Shown: one piece after another, positions 8,561-16,836 of the stretch | Numbering within the stretch: position 1 is the stretch's first letter | Layout of the letters: each line of letters begins with the position of its first letter | Assembly (NCBI GenBank): GCA_021371795.1 | Contig: JAJFVK010000013.1 | Location: 186,001 to 250,000 of the forward strand | Length of the DNA: 64,000 nucleotides | Direction: 5' to 3' | Source of the DNA: Planctomycetaceae bacterium | GTDB lineage: Bacteria > Planctomycetota > Phycisphaerae > Sedimentisphaerales > UBA12454 | Made by a program: the position numbers and the translations under genes | The notes under the pieces: model-generated | The model's input: the letters and a program-made list of their open reading frames with translations, nothing else | Told to the model about the DNA's origin: nothing | The model's database searches: none

Positions 8561-9871
8561 TTACAATTTCTCACGAGTATCTACTACGCGAACTGCTTTC
8601 CCTTCCGAAATGGGTAATGAGCCTTGTTCGTGCAGTTCAATTGCCGGTTTAATTGTTATTGAAGCTTTTAAATCATCGCCAATTTTAGATTTCAATGCCT
8701 CTATTTGTTTCGCTTCGCCAAGGAACATCTTGGGATATAATTCAACTTTCACAACCAGTCTGTCAAGAGCGCCATGTTTCTCAACAAGAATTAAATAATT
8801 CGTTCCTACTTCCGGAATCTTCATTATCACTTCTTCAATCTGCGATGGGAACACATTAACGCCGTTGATAATCAGCATATCATCCGACCGGCCCAAAATT
8901 CGAGACATCCTGCGATGGGTTCTGCCGCATTTACACGGTTCGGTATGCAGATATGCAAGGTCACGAGTTCGATAACGCATCAGCGGCATCGCGGTTCGAA
9001 TCAGATTTGTCAATACAACTTCGCCCTGCTCGCCGTCCTTAACAAGTTCACCTGTCTTGGGATTTATAATTTCAACTATGTAGGAATCTTCCCAAAAATG
9101 TAAATCACATTTATACTGACACTCAAACGCAATGCCCGGCCCGTTCATTTCGCTCAAGCCGTAGGAATTATAAGCATCAATACCGTAAAGCTCTTCGAGT
9201 TTTTTGCGTGTGTTTTCTGAATGCGGTTCTGCTCCGATGAATGCTTTTCTCAAAGCCAAATCGCTGCGTGCGATTCCAAATTCAGCAAGCTTGGAATGAA
9301 TGTGCAGCAAATAACTTGGCGTAACGTGAAGTACAGTGGTTTTAAAATCCTTCATTAACTGTACTTGTCTTTTCGTATTGCCGCTGGCGGCTGGAATAAC
9401 CATCATACCGACCCGCTCGGCTCCGTAATGCATACACAATCCGCCGGTAAACAGCCCGTAGCTCATCATATTTTGCAGAACATCAGTTTTATCCGCGCCG
9501 GTACAAGTTATACTCCTTGCCACCAGGTCTGTGGCGTTGTCAAGGTCTTTAGCTGTAAGATAAATCACAGTCGGAATTCCGGTAGTGCCGCTTGACGTGT
9601 GAATTCTGACAACTTCGCTTGTATCGACTGCGAGCAGGCCTTTGGGATAACTTTGACGCAGGTCGTCTTTCATTGTAAAAGGAATTCGGCGAAGGTCGTC
9701 AAGACTTTTCACATCATCCGGCGATTTGATACCAACCGCAGGAAGACGTTTTGAATAAAACGGCGTCTTTAAAGCCGCTGCGATTATATTCTTAAGCCTC
9801 TCAAGCTGAATCTGTTTGATTCTGTCTCTGGTTGCTGTTTCTACTTCTTTGTTCCAAAATTTTATTTCCAT
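8561..9871 (-). CDS. Phenylacetate-CoA ligase family AMP-forming enzyme (second copy)
   Basis: 436 residues from ATG at 9871. ANL-superfamily core with the P-loop SSGTTGIPT, the YGLSEMNGPG adenylate motif, RYRTRDLA and the C-terminal PaaK-type domain. The family activates aryl-acetic or related acids with ATP and CoA. The start shares a base with the stop of the upstream ACT gene (TGATG), so they are co-translated; an in-frame TTG three bases earlier is less likely. It is a diverged paralogue of the gene at 10314. Substrate cannot be read from the sequence; aromatic keto-acid-derived acids from amino acid fermentation are a reasonable guess. Confidence 0.9.
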   Translation of the reverse strand: MEIKFWNKEVETATRDRIKQIQLERLKNIIAAALKTPFYSKRLPAVGIKSPDDVKSLDDLRRIPFTMKDDLRQSYPKGLLAVDTSEVVRIHTSSGTTGIPTVIYLTAKDLDNATDLVARSITCTGADKTDVLQNMMSYGLFTGGLCMHYGAERVGMMVIPAASGNTKRQVQLMKDFKTTVLHVTPSYLLHIHSKLAEFGIARSDLALRKAFIGAEPHSENTRKKLEELYGIDAYNSYGLSEMNGPGIAFECQYKCDLHFWEDSYIVEIINPKTGELVKDGEQGEVVLTNLIRTAMPLMRYRTRDLAYLHTEPCKCGRTHRRMSRILGRSDDMLIINGVNVFPSQIEEVIMKIPEVGTNYLILVEKHGALDRLVVKVELYPKMFLGEAKQIEALKSKIGDDLKASITIKPAIELHEQGSLPISEGKAVRVVDTREKL

Positions 9872-10302
9872 CAAAGCTCTCTTACCCCCTGGGCTCCAAC
9901 GATTTTAATATTATGCTTTTTAAGGATTTGCGCCGCTTTATCAACATCATCAAAGCGGAAAACCATCAGCGCCTTATCCGAAGATTTTTCCATAAAGCCA
10001 TACATATACTCAATATTTACATCTTCATCCGCAAGCACTTTCAAAATGTCCGCCAAACCGCCGGGCTTGTCTTCCACTTCTACCGCGATAACATCGGTGA
10101 TTCTCGCGACGATGCCGGCATCCTTTAAAACTTCAACCGCGACGTCCGGATTATTTACCACAATTCGCAGAATGCCGAAAGATTCTGTTTCCGCCACATT
10201 CAGCGCGCGAATGTTCACATCTTTTTTACCCAGCAAAGAACAAACATCGTAGAGTCTTCCTTTGCGGTTTTCCAAAAATATAGATATCTGTTTTATTTTC
10301 AT
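9871..10302 (-). CDS. Tandem ACT-domain protein
   Basis: 143 residues, two ACT domains (starts ISIFLENRKGRL and VEDKPGGLADIL). Same architecture as the gene at 8114 and placed between two phenylacetate-CoA-ligase-like genes; it starts 11 bases after the first ligase and overlaps the start of the second. The repeated ligase-ACT unit suggests the ACT protein modulates, or reports amino-acid status to, its ligase. No DNA-binding or enzyme domain is visible. Confidence 0.88.
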   Translation of the reverse strand: MKIKQISIFLENRKGRLYDVCSLLGKKDVNIRALNVAETESFGILRIVVNNPDVAVEVLKDAGIVARITDVIAVEVEDKPGGLADILKVLADEDVNIEYMYGFMEKSSDKALMVFRFDDVDKAAQILKKHNIKIVGAQGVREL

Positions 10303-10313
10303 AATACACCCTT

Positions 10314-11615
10314 TTACATTTGGCGTTTATCAATAACTCTTTTTGCCTTGCCCATACTTCTTTCGATAGTTTTGGGTTCGACGAGCGTAACTTTTGCACT
10401 AATTGACAATACAGCACTGATTTCCTTATGGATTTTTCGTTTCAGCTCTTCAAGCTTTTTCACTTCATCGCTGAACGTCTTACTGTCAACTTCCACAAGC
10501 ACTTCAACTTCATCAAGCTGATGCTGCTGACGGTCAACTACAATTTGATAATTCGGAGATGTCCCGTCAATACCAAGCAGAACGTGTTCAATTTGAGATG
10601 GAAATACATTTATGCCGCGAACAACAATCATATCATCGGTTCTGCCTTTAATCTTGCTGATGCGAGGAGATGTTCTGCCGCATTTGCATTTTTCGTAAGT
10701 CATACTTACAACATCTCTGGTTCTGTATCTAATCAGCGGAATCGCCTGCTTTGTCAGTGTTGTAATAACTAATTCGCCATCTTCACCTTCGGCGACAGGT
10801 TCGCCAGTATCGGCATTTATAATTTCAGGATAAAATACATCACTGAAAACGTGCAGACCATTTTTGTGCGGACATTCCTGCGCAACACCCGGCCCGATAA
10901 TTTCCGAAAGACCATAAACATCCGTAGCGAGCATATTCCACGCGGCTTCGATTTCGCCACGCATTTTTTCGCTCCACGGCTCTGCGCCGAATACGCCGAC
11001 TTTCCAGTTACCCTTCGTCGGGTCGATGCCCAATTCCTTGGCCTCTTCAGCCATATATAAAGCGTAACTTGGTGTACAGGTAATCAGTTTGGGCTTAAAA
11101 TCCTGCATAATCTTCAACTGCCGAGCGGTGTTTCCGGAAGACATCGGAATAATTCTGCACCCAAGCGTCAAAGCGCCATAATGAACGCCCAAGCCGCCGG
11201 TAAATAAACCATAACCGTAAGCGTTTTGCACTGTATCACCCGGCTCGGCTCCCGCACAGGCCAAACAGCGAGCCATAACCTCGCCCCAAAGAGCAAGATC
11301 GTCTTTTGTATAACCGACAAGAGTTGGATTGCCTGTCGTGCCGCTTGAGACGTGAATTTCCTTAACATCCTTCTGGTCTGCGCTGAACAAACCATAAGGA
11401 TAGTTGTCGCGCATATCGATTTTTGTAGTAAACGGAAGTCTTTTTATATCGTCAATCGAACGAATATCGTCCGGTGTTATCCCCGCTCTGTCAAATTTGT
11501 CTTTATAGACCTTGCACTTGCTGTAAACCAATGCTGCTAATTTTTTAAGTCTTTCCGATTGCAGCCGCTTAATTTCCGCAAGCTGCATACATTCGAACGC
11601 TTCATTCCAAATCAT
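10314..11615 (-). CDS. Phenylacetate-CoA ligase family AMP-forming enzyme (first copy)
   Basis: 433 residues from ATG 11615, which has AGAAGG 9 bases upstream; an in-frame TTG at 11657 lacks such a site. Motifs: SSGTTGNPT (P-loop), YGLSEIIGPG, RYRTRDVV and four cysteines around EKCKCGRTSPR. First gene of a four-gene set ligase-ACT-ligase-ACT. The family makes acyl-CoA thioesters of phenylacetate or indole-acetate type acids; in fermenters it can run with indolepyruvate oxidoreductases, none of which are in this window. Separated from the upstream porin by a terminator, so it has its own promoter. Confidence 0.9.
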   Translation of the reverse strand: MIWNEAFECMQLAEIKRLQSERLKKLAALVYSKCKVYKDKFDRAGITPDDIRSIDDIKRLPFTTKIDMRDNYPYGLFSADQKDVKEIHVSSGTTGNPTLVGYTKDDLALWGEVMARCLACAGAEPGDTVQNAYGYGLFTGGLGVHYGALTLGCRIIPMSSGNTARQLKIMQDFKPKLITCTPSYALYMAEEAKELGIDPTKGNWKVGVFGAEPWSEKMRGEIEAAWNMLATDVYGLSEIIGPGVAQECPHKNGLHVFSDVFYPEIINADTGEPVAEGEDGELVITTLTKQAIPLIRYRTRDVVSMTYEKCKCGRTSPRISKIKGRTDDMIVVRGINVFPSQIEHVLLGIDGTSPNYQIVVDRQQHQLDEVEVLVEVDSKTFSDEVKKLEELKRKIHKEISAVLSISAKVTLVEPKTIERSMGKAKRVIDKRQM

Positions 11616-11680
11616 CGCTATAGCCTTCTGCTTAAACCTAAAACCATATTGTACCAAATTTTATGATTTATTCAATAAAA

Positions 11681-11705
11681 AAAGCCCGGCAAAAATACCG
11701 GGCTT
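11681..11705 (-). terminator. Rho-independent terminator after porin gene
   Basis: An 8-bp GC-rich stem AAGCCCGG / CCGGGCTT (11682-11689, 11698-11705) with an 8-base loop. On the minus strand it is followed by a T-rich tract (complement of AATAAAAAAA), directly beyond the stop of the porin gene. Confidence 0.85.
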
Positions 11706-11726
11706 GGAAGTGCATAGCAATCAGCA

Positions 11727-13286
11727 TTAGAATGTATATTCAATGTTTACTCTTGTCCACAGGGCCGGATCTCTACTGCCTTGGCTATAGTAGTTTCCCG
11801 GCACGAAATATTCTACAACAAAGTGTCCTTTTAAATTTTTTGTTAATTGATACTTGAGCCACCACGTTGCCAACTGTCCTCTGAATTTTCCTGAATTTGA
11901 AAATGCGATTGAGTTGGCATGCGGCCTGTTCTTTTCTGTATTTTCATCCGCCCAGAGCAGATGATAATCAGTACTCATTGTAACATTTTCCGTCAAATTC
12001 ATACTGTGTCCGAAATTCAGCCTGTAGAGGTTTGTCGTCTCGGCGATCATAGTTTCGTTGATATAGGAATAGATATAAAGTTCGCTCCATTGCGGCCATT
12101 CGCCCCACATTGGGTCAAAAGCCGTATCCTTGCCATTGTCTGGATCATCGCCGGAAAGATATTCAAATGTACCGTGCAGAACATTTTTCTTGGGGTCGTT
12201 GAAATGATAATCAATCCTGTGGACAGTACCAAACGCCTGCATTCTTTCTTGATTGCCCGATAAAGTATGGGTTGCAGAGTTTACAGTACCTTCTTTTTCG
12301 CCAAATTGCACAGCGCCTTCAGATCTGAATTTCCAATGTTCACTGCCAAACATTGGGCCGCTCAATGCACCGCCGATAGTGTATATTTCAGCTTTCCTGC
12401 TCCAGTTGGCAGAAAAATCGCGAGGCCTTGCGTCAACAGGATTATCATTTCTATAGATGAAGTAAGCTTCTTTTTGCAGGTTTGGATTAGACTTGTCGGT
12501 CAAATACAATATTACACCCTGCTCATCCTGCTCGGTTGTATGTTTGTTTATATCGTGAAAAGGTCTTAGCCAGGCATCTTCGTCCGCTCTGTTAAAGACA
12601 TAAATCATATCAAGTGTTGTATCTCTGTTGGGTATTTCATAAGTAAATCGCAGAGCATCAAAAAATCCGGTTCTCGAACCATCGAGAGGAGTGCCTTCGG
12701 CTATCAGCCAGCCTTTACCGAGAACAATATCCTGCCGACCAGCAACCATTGTCAAAGGCAAATCGAACAGATTACGCACCGTCAGGTTGAAATGATCCCA
12801 CATGATTTCTTCATATTGAAAATTCTTGTCTTTATTATCAGGTTCGTCCCAGTTTCTAAACTCCCATGTCCACCTGATATTGAAATCAACATCATCAGAA
12901 AGTTTTGTCTTTGTCCACATCCTGAATCTATTTCGAGTATAATGATATGTCCTTTGCGCATCGTTATTGAGACTATCAATATTCGGAGAGTAAACATAAC
13001 GCCATCTCACATCTGCTCCCATACTTAACCATGGAGTCGGATTATGGAACCAATCTCTGAACTTATCAAAGCCGGACTTGTTCGCCGAAGACGCTGTTTC
13101 TGTCGCAACAGCAGCCGTTGAAGCAGCAGGTGCAGTTGCTGCCGCAGGTGCCGGAGATGCCGTTGGTGCGGGCGTCGCAGACTTAGGCGGAGTGTTGGGC
13201 GTTGAAAATAATGATTCGGCTTTTACAATTGAAACGAGAAATGTCGCCGTGATAAGAACCGCTAAAAGTGTCAATCTTTTCTTCAT
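11727..13286 (-). CDS. Alginate-export-type outer-membrane beta-barrel porin
   Basis: 519 residues. Signal peptide (1-23, cleaved near VKA), then an Ala/Pro/Thr-rich linker (about 30-70), then a predicted beta-barrel with alternating aromatic strands such as LSMGADVRWRYVY and the terminal strand TRVNIEYTF ending in Phe, as expected for outer-membrane insertion. The pattern fits the alginate-export/AlgE-like porin family of planctomycetes. Strong SD GGAG. It lies 52 bases after the symporter gene, so porin, symporter and accessory protein likely form one solute-uptake operon. The substrate is unknown. Confidence 0.8.
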   Translation of the reverse strand: MKKRLTLLAVLITATFLVSIVKAESLFSTPNTPPKSATPAPTASPAPAAATAPAASTAAVATETASSANKSGFDKFRDWFHNPTPWLSMGADVRWRYVYSPNIDSLNNDAQRTYHYTRNRFRMWTKTKLSDDVDFNIRWTWEFRNWDEPDNKDKNFQYEEIMWDHFNLTVRNLFDLPLTMVAGRQDIVLGKGWLIAEGTPLDGSRTGFFDALRFTYEIPNRDTTLDMIYVFNRADEDAWLRPFHDINKHTTEQDEQGVILYLTDKSNPNLQKEAYFIYRNDNPVDARPRDFSANWSRKAEIYTIGGALSGPMFGSEHWKFRSEGAVQFGEKEGTVNSATHTLSGNQERMQAFGTVHRIDYHFNDPKKNVLHGTFEYLSGDDPDNGKDTAFDPMWGEWPQWSELYIYSYINETMIAETTNLYRLNFGHSMNLTENVTMSTDYHLLWADENTEKNRPHANSIAFSNSGKFRGQLATWWLKYQLTKNLKGHFVVEYFVPGNYYSQGSRDPALWTRVNIEYTF

Positions 13287-13338
13287 GTTTTTCTCCGTAA
13301 AAACAGGCTCTTGAATATTTCATCTGAAATCGTTTATT

Positions 13339-15156
13339 TTATTTAGAAAAGCATTTATCCAATAATTCTTTTTTCGGCGTTTTCGTCATAAAAGCAATAA
13401 TAATTGCCACAAGAATCGATATTGGCAGCGCAACAATCAGCGGGTCAACCACCGGCCAGTTAGGGAAACCCGAAAGAATACTGGTTTTGCCGTCAGTAAA
13501 TTTCTGAACAATTCCAATGTCTCCCGCTTCCTGTGCCTTTACGAAAATCAGCCAAAATGATGTTGCCACAAAGCCTGTTATCATCGAAGCGATAGCAGCC
13601 GCTTTCGTCATACGCTTGAAGAATAACCCGCCTAACAGTGCTGGCAAAAAGGTTGACGCGCATAATCCGAAGAAAATAGCTGTCGCCCTGGCGATAATAA
13701 TCGGGCTTTTTTGAGCAAAGTAGCTCAACACTACCGCTATCACAATTCCCAATACTATACCGCACCTTGTGATGCCCATCGTTCCGCCGGCGTGCTTGGG
13801 ATTAAGCTGTTCGTAAACATCTCTGCCTATCCCCGTGCCCATCGTATGAAACTGGCTCGAAAGCGTACTCATAGCCGCAGACAGCAGCGTCAGCAAAAAG
13901 ATAACACCAAACCATTTCGGCATCGCAGACGTTACATACAGCGGTATAATTTGCCCTACGTTGCCGCCTGCATACACAACCGAGATGCTTTTGCCTTTGA
14001 GAACAGCGACATCCTTACTTTCGATTATTATCGCACCGGCAGTTTCACCTGTCAGTCTGACAGGAGCCAATTTACCCTCGACATCAAGCCAGGCACCGCT
14101 TTGGTCTTTATTCATCACCTGAATTACAGCCATATTCTTTTCAGCGTCCAATACTTTTACAACGCGTCCGCTGATGTCTGCACCGTATTTATTGAAATAG
14201 GCATTGGACAAAGACCCCACAATAAAAGCAACGCCTGTCATCAAAAGAATAAAAACGCCGCCAACTGGTACAGCTCTGTTCAATTCCCTTTTGCTTTTTA
14301 CCGTCATAAACCGAACGACCAACTGCGGCTGCGCCAGCACACCAATACCAACGCCCATCGTTATCGTAGATATAACCGTCCACCACAAATCATATTTCTT
14401 ATCGCCGAAGCCAAACAACGGCATCGCCGTCCAGCCCTGATGCCCAATTTCTCTAAGTTTGCCCGGCACAAGTGAAGCCATATCTGTAAGAGCCTGATGA
14501 CCCGCTGTCATGCCTCCGAGTTTTATGTATGTCCAGACAAGCAAAATGCCCATCCCGATAAACATAATCGCGCCCTGAAGAGCATCTGTGTACATTACGC
14601 CTTTAAGTCCGCCCATAATCACATAAGCAGCCGTAATAACACTGAAAACCAGCAATGCAACATTATAATCAATGCCAAGCTGCGTAGATAAAAACTCACT
14701 GCCGCCAATCAAAACCGCCGAAGAATACAACGGCATAAATACAAAGATTAAAACTCCCGCGAAAACCTGAATGAATTTACTGTCAAACCTTCTGCCCAAA
14801 AGTTCCGGAAACGTGTGAGCGTCGAGTGCGTGTCCCATTCTTCTTGCCGGGCCGCCGATAAACACGAACGCTATAAAGATGCCGACAAATATGTTTAAAA
14901 ATGTCAGCCATAAAACGCTGAAACCGAATAAACCCGCAGCGCCGCCGAAACCGACAATCGCCGAAGTTGAAATAAACGTCGCGCCGTAGCTCAACGCCAT
15001 AATGACCGGATGCGCTTTCCTGCCGGCAACAAGATAATCCGTTGCGCTTTTTGTACCCCGATAGCCGAGCCATCCGAGATACACGACAACAAGCAAGTAA
15101 ACTACAACTGCCAATATTGAACCAACCCCAACCGTATTCGCCAATTCCAGATTCAT
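13339..15156 (-). CDS. Sodium:solute symporter (SSS family)
   Basis: 605 residues with about 13 membrane segments. SSS hallmarks: DYLVAGRKAHP near the start, the GGLKGVMYTDALQG segment, and the helix with SAAMSTLSSQFHTMG. An extra hydrophilic stretch of roughly 75 residues (about 330-405, rich in beta-prone Val/Lys) is inserted between membrane segments. SSS transporters import organic acids, amino acids or sugars with Na+. Preceded by a small single-span protein and followed by a porin, suggesting outer-membrane entry coupled to inner-membrane uptake, possibly of the acid activated by the nearby ligases. Confidence 0.9.
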   Translation of the reverse strand: MNLELANTVGVGSILAVVVYLLVVVYLGWLGYRGTKSATDYLVAGRKAHPVIMALSYGATFISTSAIVGFGGAAGLFGFSVLWLTFLNIFVGIFIAFVFIGGPARRMGHALDAHTFPELLGRRFDSKFIQVFAGVLIFVFMPLYSSAVLIGGSEFLSTQLGIDYNVALLVFSVITAAYVIMGGLKGVMYTDALQGAIMFIGMGILLVWTYIKLGGMTAGHQALTDMASLVPGKLREIGHQGWTAMPLFGFGDKKYDLWWTVISTITMGVGIGVLAQPQLVVRFMTVKSKRELNRAVPVGGVFILLMTGVAFIVGSLSNAYFNKYGADISGRVVKVLDAEKNMAVIQVMNKDQSGAWLDVEGKLAPVRLTGETAGAIIIESKDVAVLKGKSISVVYAGGNVGQIIPLYVTSAMPKWFGVIFLLTLLSAAMSTLSSQFHTMGTGIGRDVYEQLNPKHAGGTMGITRCGIVLGIVIAVVLSYFAQKSPIIIARATAIFFGLCASTFLPALLGGLFFKRMTKAAAIASMITGFVATSFWLIFVKAQEAGDIGIVQKFTDGKTSILSGFPNWPVVDPLIVALPISILVAIIIAFMTKTPKKELLDKCFSK

Positions 15157-15213
15157 AATTTAAATCTCCATGATTATTTATTCAGATGTGAAATGCGATT
15201 TGCAATACTGATA

Positions 15214-15384
15214 TCAAAGTTTTTCTTCAACTTTGTCTTCTTCGGCTGCCCAGTGTTTGTCTTCAGCTTTGATTTCCGTAGCGCCCTTGTTCCAGGCAAA
15301 AATGCCATACACCACACACAACACCGCACTCAAGATACATAAAACGAAAACTAATGAAACCCATTTATCCTGTATCCCTAACAT
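15214..15384 (-). CDS. Small single-span symporter accessory protein
   Basis: 56 residues from ATG 15384, chosen because GGAG lies 6 bases upstream (an ATG 12 bases earlier has no SD). One membrane helix (about 8-30) followed by a charged, Glu/Lys-rich tail. Small proteins of this form are repeatedly found immediately upstream of SSS symporters and are called symporter small accessory proteins. Its role is inferred from position only; the symporter starts 57 bases downstream. Confidence 0.75.
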   Translation of the reverse strand: MLGIQDKWVSLVFVLCILSAVLCVVYGIFAWNKGATEIKAEDKHWAAEEDKVEEKL

Positions 15385-15508
15385 ATCAGTCTCCATAAAA
15401 AAAACATATCAACCAACATCGTAACAAATGGTCAACATAATATTAGATTGTCGGTTATTTAACACTAAAATCTGTACTTTTTTTAACGATTTAATAACAA
15501 AACGTTTC

Positions 15509-15538
15509 AACTGCGTTTTTGGCACTGAAAACGCGGTT
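15509..15538. other. Hairpin in divergent intergenic region
   Basis: Imperfect inverted repeat AACTGCGTTTT / AAAACGCGGTT (11-bp arms, one mismatch) followed by a short T run. It sits between the divergent accessory-protein gene and the membrane protein at 15625. Could be an operator or an attenuator; nothing else is recognised in 15385-15624. Confidence 0.4.
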
Positions 15539-15624
15539 TTTAAAGACATTTTTTGAAATGACAGACCTTTCTAAATCAGAGAAAACCTGTTGAATTTGAG
15601 ATTTCATAAAGATACAATTCTTTT

Positions 15625-16026
15625 ATGAGAGTGAAACTATTACAAGTATTTCTTTTTTGTGCGGCCTTTGGTTGGGCAATCAGTATCTTTGGAATTTTCC
15701 TTCCATGGCAATCAGCCGTATTTCAATTAAAAGGTTTAGGACTAACCGAATTACCTCAAGACCCGATGCTGAATTACTGGCTGCGAATGACAGCGGGGGC
15801 TTTTACTGCTATTGGCATTTTCATTTTCATCGTCGGCTTGAACCCCAAACGCTTCTGCCCTGCTGTTCCATTGATTAGTATTTTTCTTATTTGCGAAGGA
15901 TTAATTCTGCTTGTATATGGTTTAAAATTGAAACTCGAACCGGTCCCCTTTTATGTCGACACCGCATTCTGTCTTGTTACAGGTTTGGGAATTTGGTTCC
16001 TAAGAAAAGAGGCAAAAAATGAGTGA
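15625..16026 (+). CDS. Unknown membrane protein, four predicted helices
   Basis: 133 residues, almost entirely hydrophobic with four likely membrane helices (about 5-27, 50-75, 80-100, 105-125) and short basic loops. No catalytic motif or family that I recognise. No clear SD precedes the ATG. Convergent with the methyltransferase at 16069. Codon pattern and hydrophobic periodicity support a real gene. Confidence 0.65.
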   Translation: MRVKLLQVFLFCAAFGWAISIFGIFLPWQSAVFQLKGLGLTELPQDPMLNYWLRMTAGAFTAIGIFIFIVGLNPKRFCPAVPLISIFLICEGLILLVYGLKLKLEPVPFYVDTAFCLVTGLGIWFLRKEAKNE

Positions 16027-16068
16027 GATTTCGCCCAGAAAAGACAAACTCAATTGGGGTAAATAATT

Positions 16069-16767
16069 TTACCAGATTCTTGGAATCAAACGGTAACGCA
16101 CTTTCTGCGTGTACTCAATATACCCCGCCAATTCATTTCGCAGCATTTTGTCCTCGAGATATGTCCTGACAATAATTGTAATCACCGCCAGACCTGCCGG
16201 AATCAGTCCCCAAAGCGAGCCGAGAGTCAAAGCCTGACTCGGCAGCCAAAACAGAACACCCAAATAGCCGGGATGTCGAACAAAGCTATAAGGCCACTGC
16301 TGCACAACATATTGCCCCCTGTCGGTTTGAATGCGCACTCTGCTGGAGAAAAAATTATTTGTGAACATCGCCCAGATAATAAACGAATACGAAATATACA
16401 TCACCGCATTACTAATCACATAAACAATTACCGGAAAATTCGACGACCAGCCGAATCGACCAGCGTCAAGAGACGAAAGAGCAATTACGGCCATACACAG
16501 TAAAGTAAAAATCCTGAAAATTATTCTGTCCCACGATTTAACACCCGGCCCCGGATTAAGACGTTCACTTACAAGGTCTTTTCTATAGATATATTGACCG
16601 GTCGTCAGAATCGCAACCACACTGTAAAACACAGCAAACACCCAGCCCTGCCAATACGTAATCCTCCCCGCGAAAATAAAAATCATCGCAATGGTAGTCA
16701 AAAACGTGATTAGAGTTTTGAACAACAAGGATTGTGTCGAAATCTCTCTGTTTTGTAAATTTCCCAT
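16069..16767 (-). CDS. Isoprenylcysteine/phospholipid methyltransferase-like membrane protein
   Basis: About 232 residues from ATG 16767 (an in-frame TTG at 16809 is less likely). Five or so membrane helices and the C-terminal signature of the ICMT/PEMT superfamily: SFVRHPGYLG followed by LEDKMLRNELAGYIEYTQKV and RLIP. This region binds S-adenosylmethionine and transfers methyl groups to lipidic substrates. The bacterial substrate is unknown. Stands alone, convergent with the membrane protein at 15625 and divergent from the secreted protein at 16837. Confidence 0.75.
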   Translation of the reverse strand: MGNLQNREISTQSLLFKTLITFLTTIAMIFIFAGRITYWQGWVFAVFYSVVAILTTGQYIYRKDLVSERLNPGPGVKSWDRIIFRIFTLLCMAVIALSSLDAGRFGWSSNFPVIVYVISNAVMYISYSFIIWAMFTNNFFSSRVRIQTDRGQYVVQQWPYSFVRHPGYLGVLFWLPSQALTLGSLWGLIPAGLAVITIIVRTYLEDKMLRNELAGYIEYTQKVRYRLIPRIW

Positions 16768-16836
16768 CTTGCAAAATATTATAAAAAAAATCGGAAAAAA
16801 GTCCAGCAAATATGTTATAATAACTGACGGCGGAAT

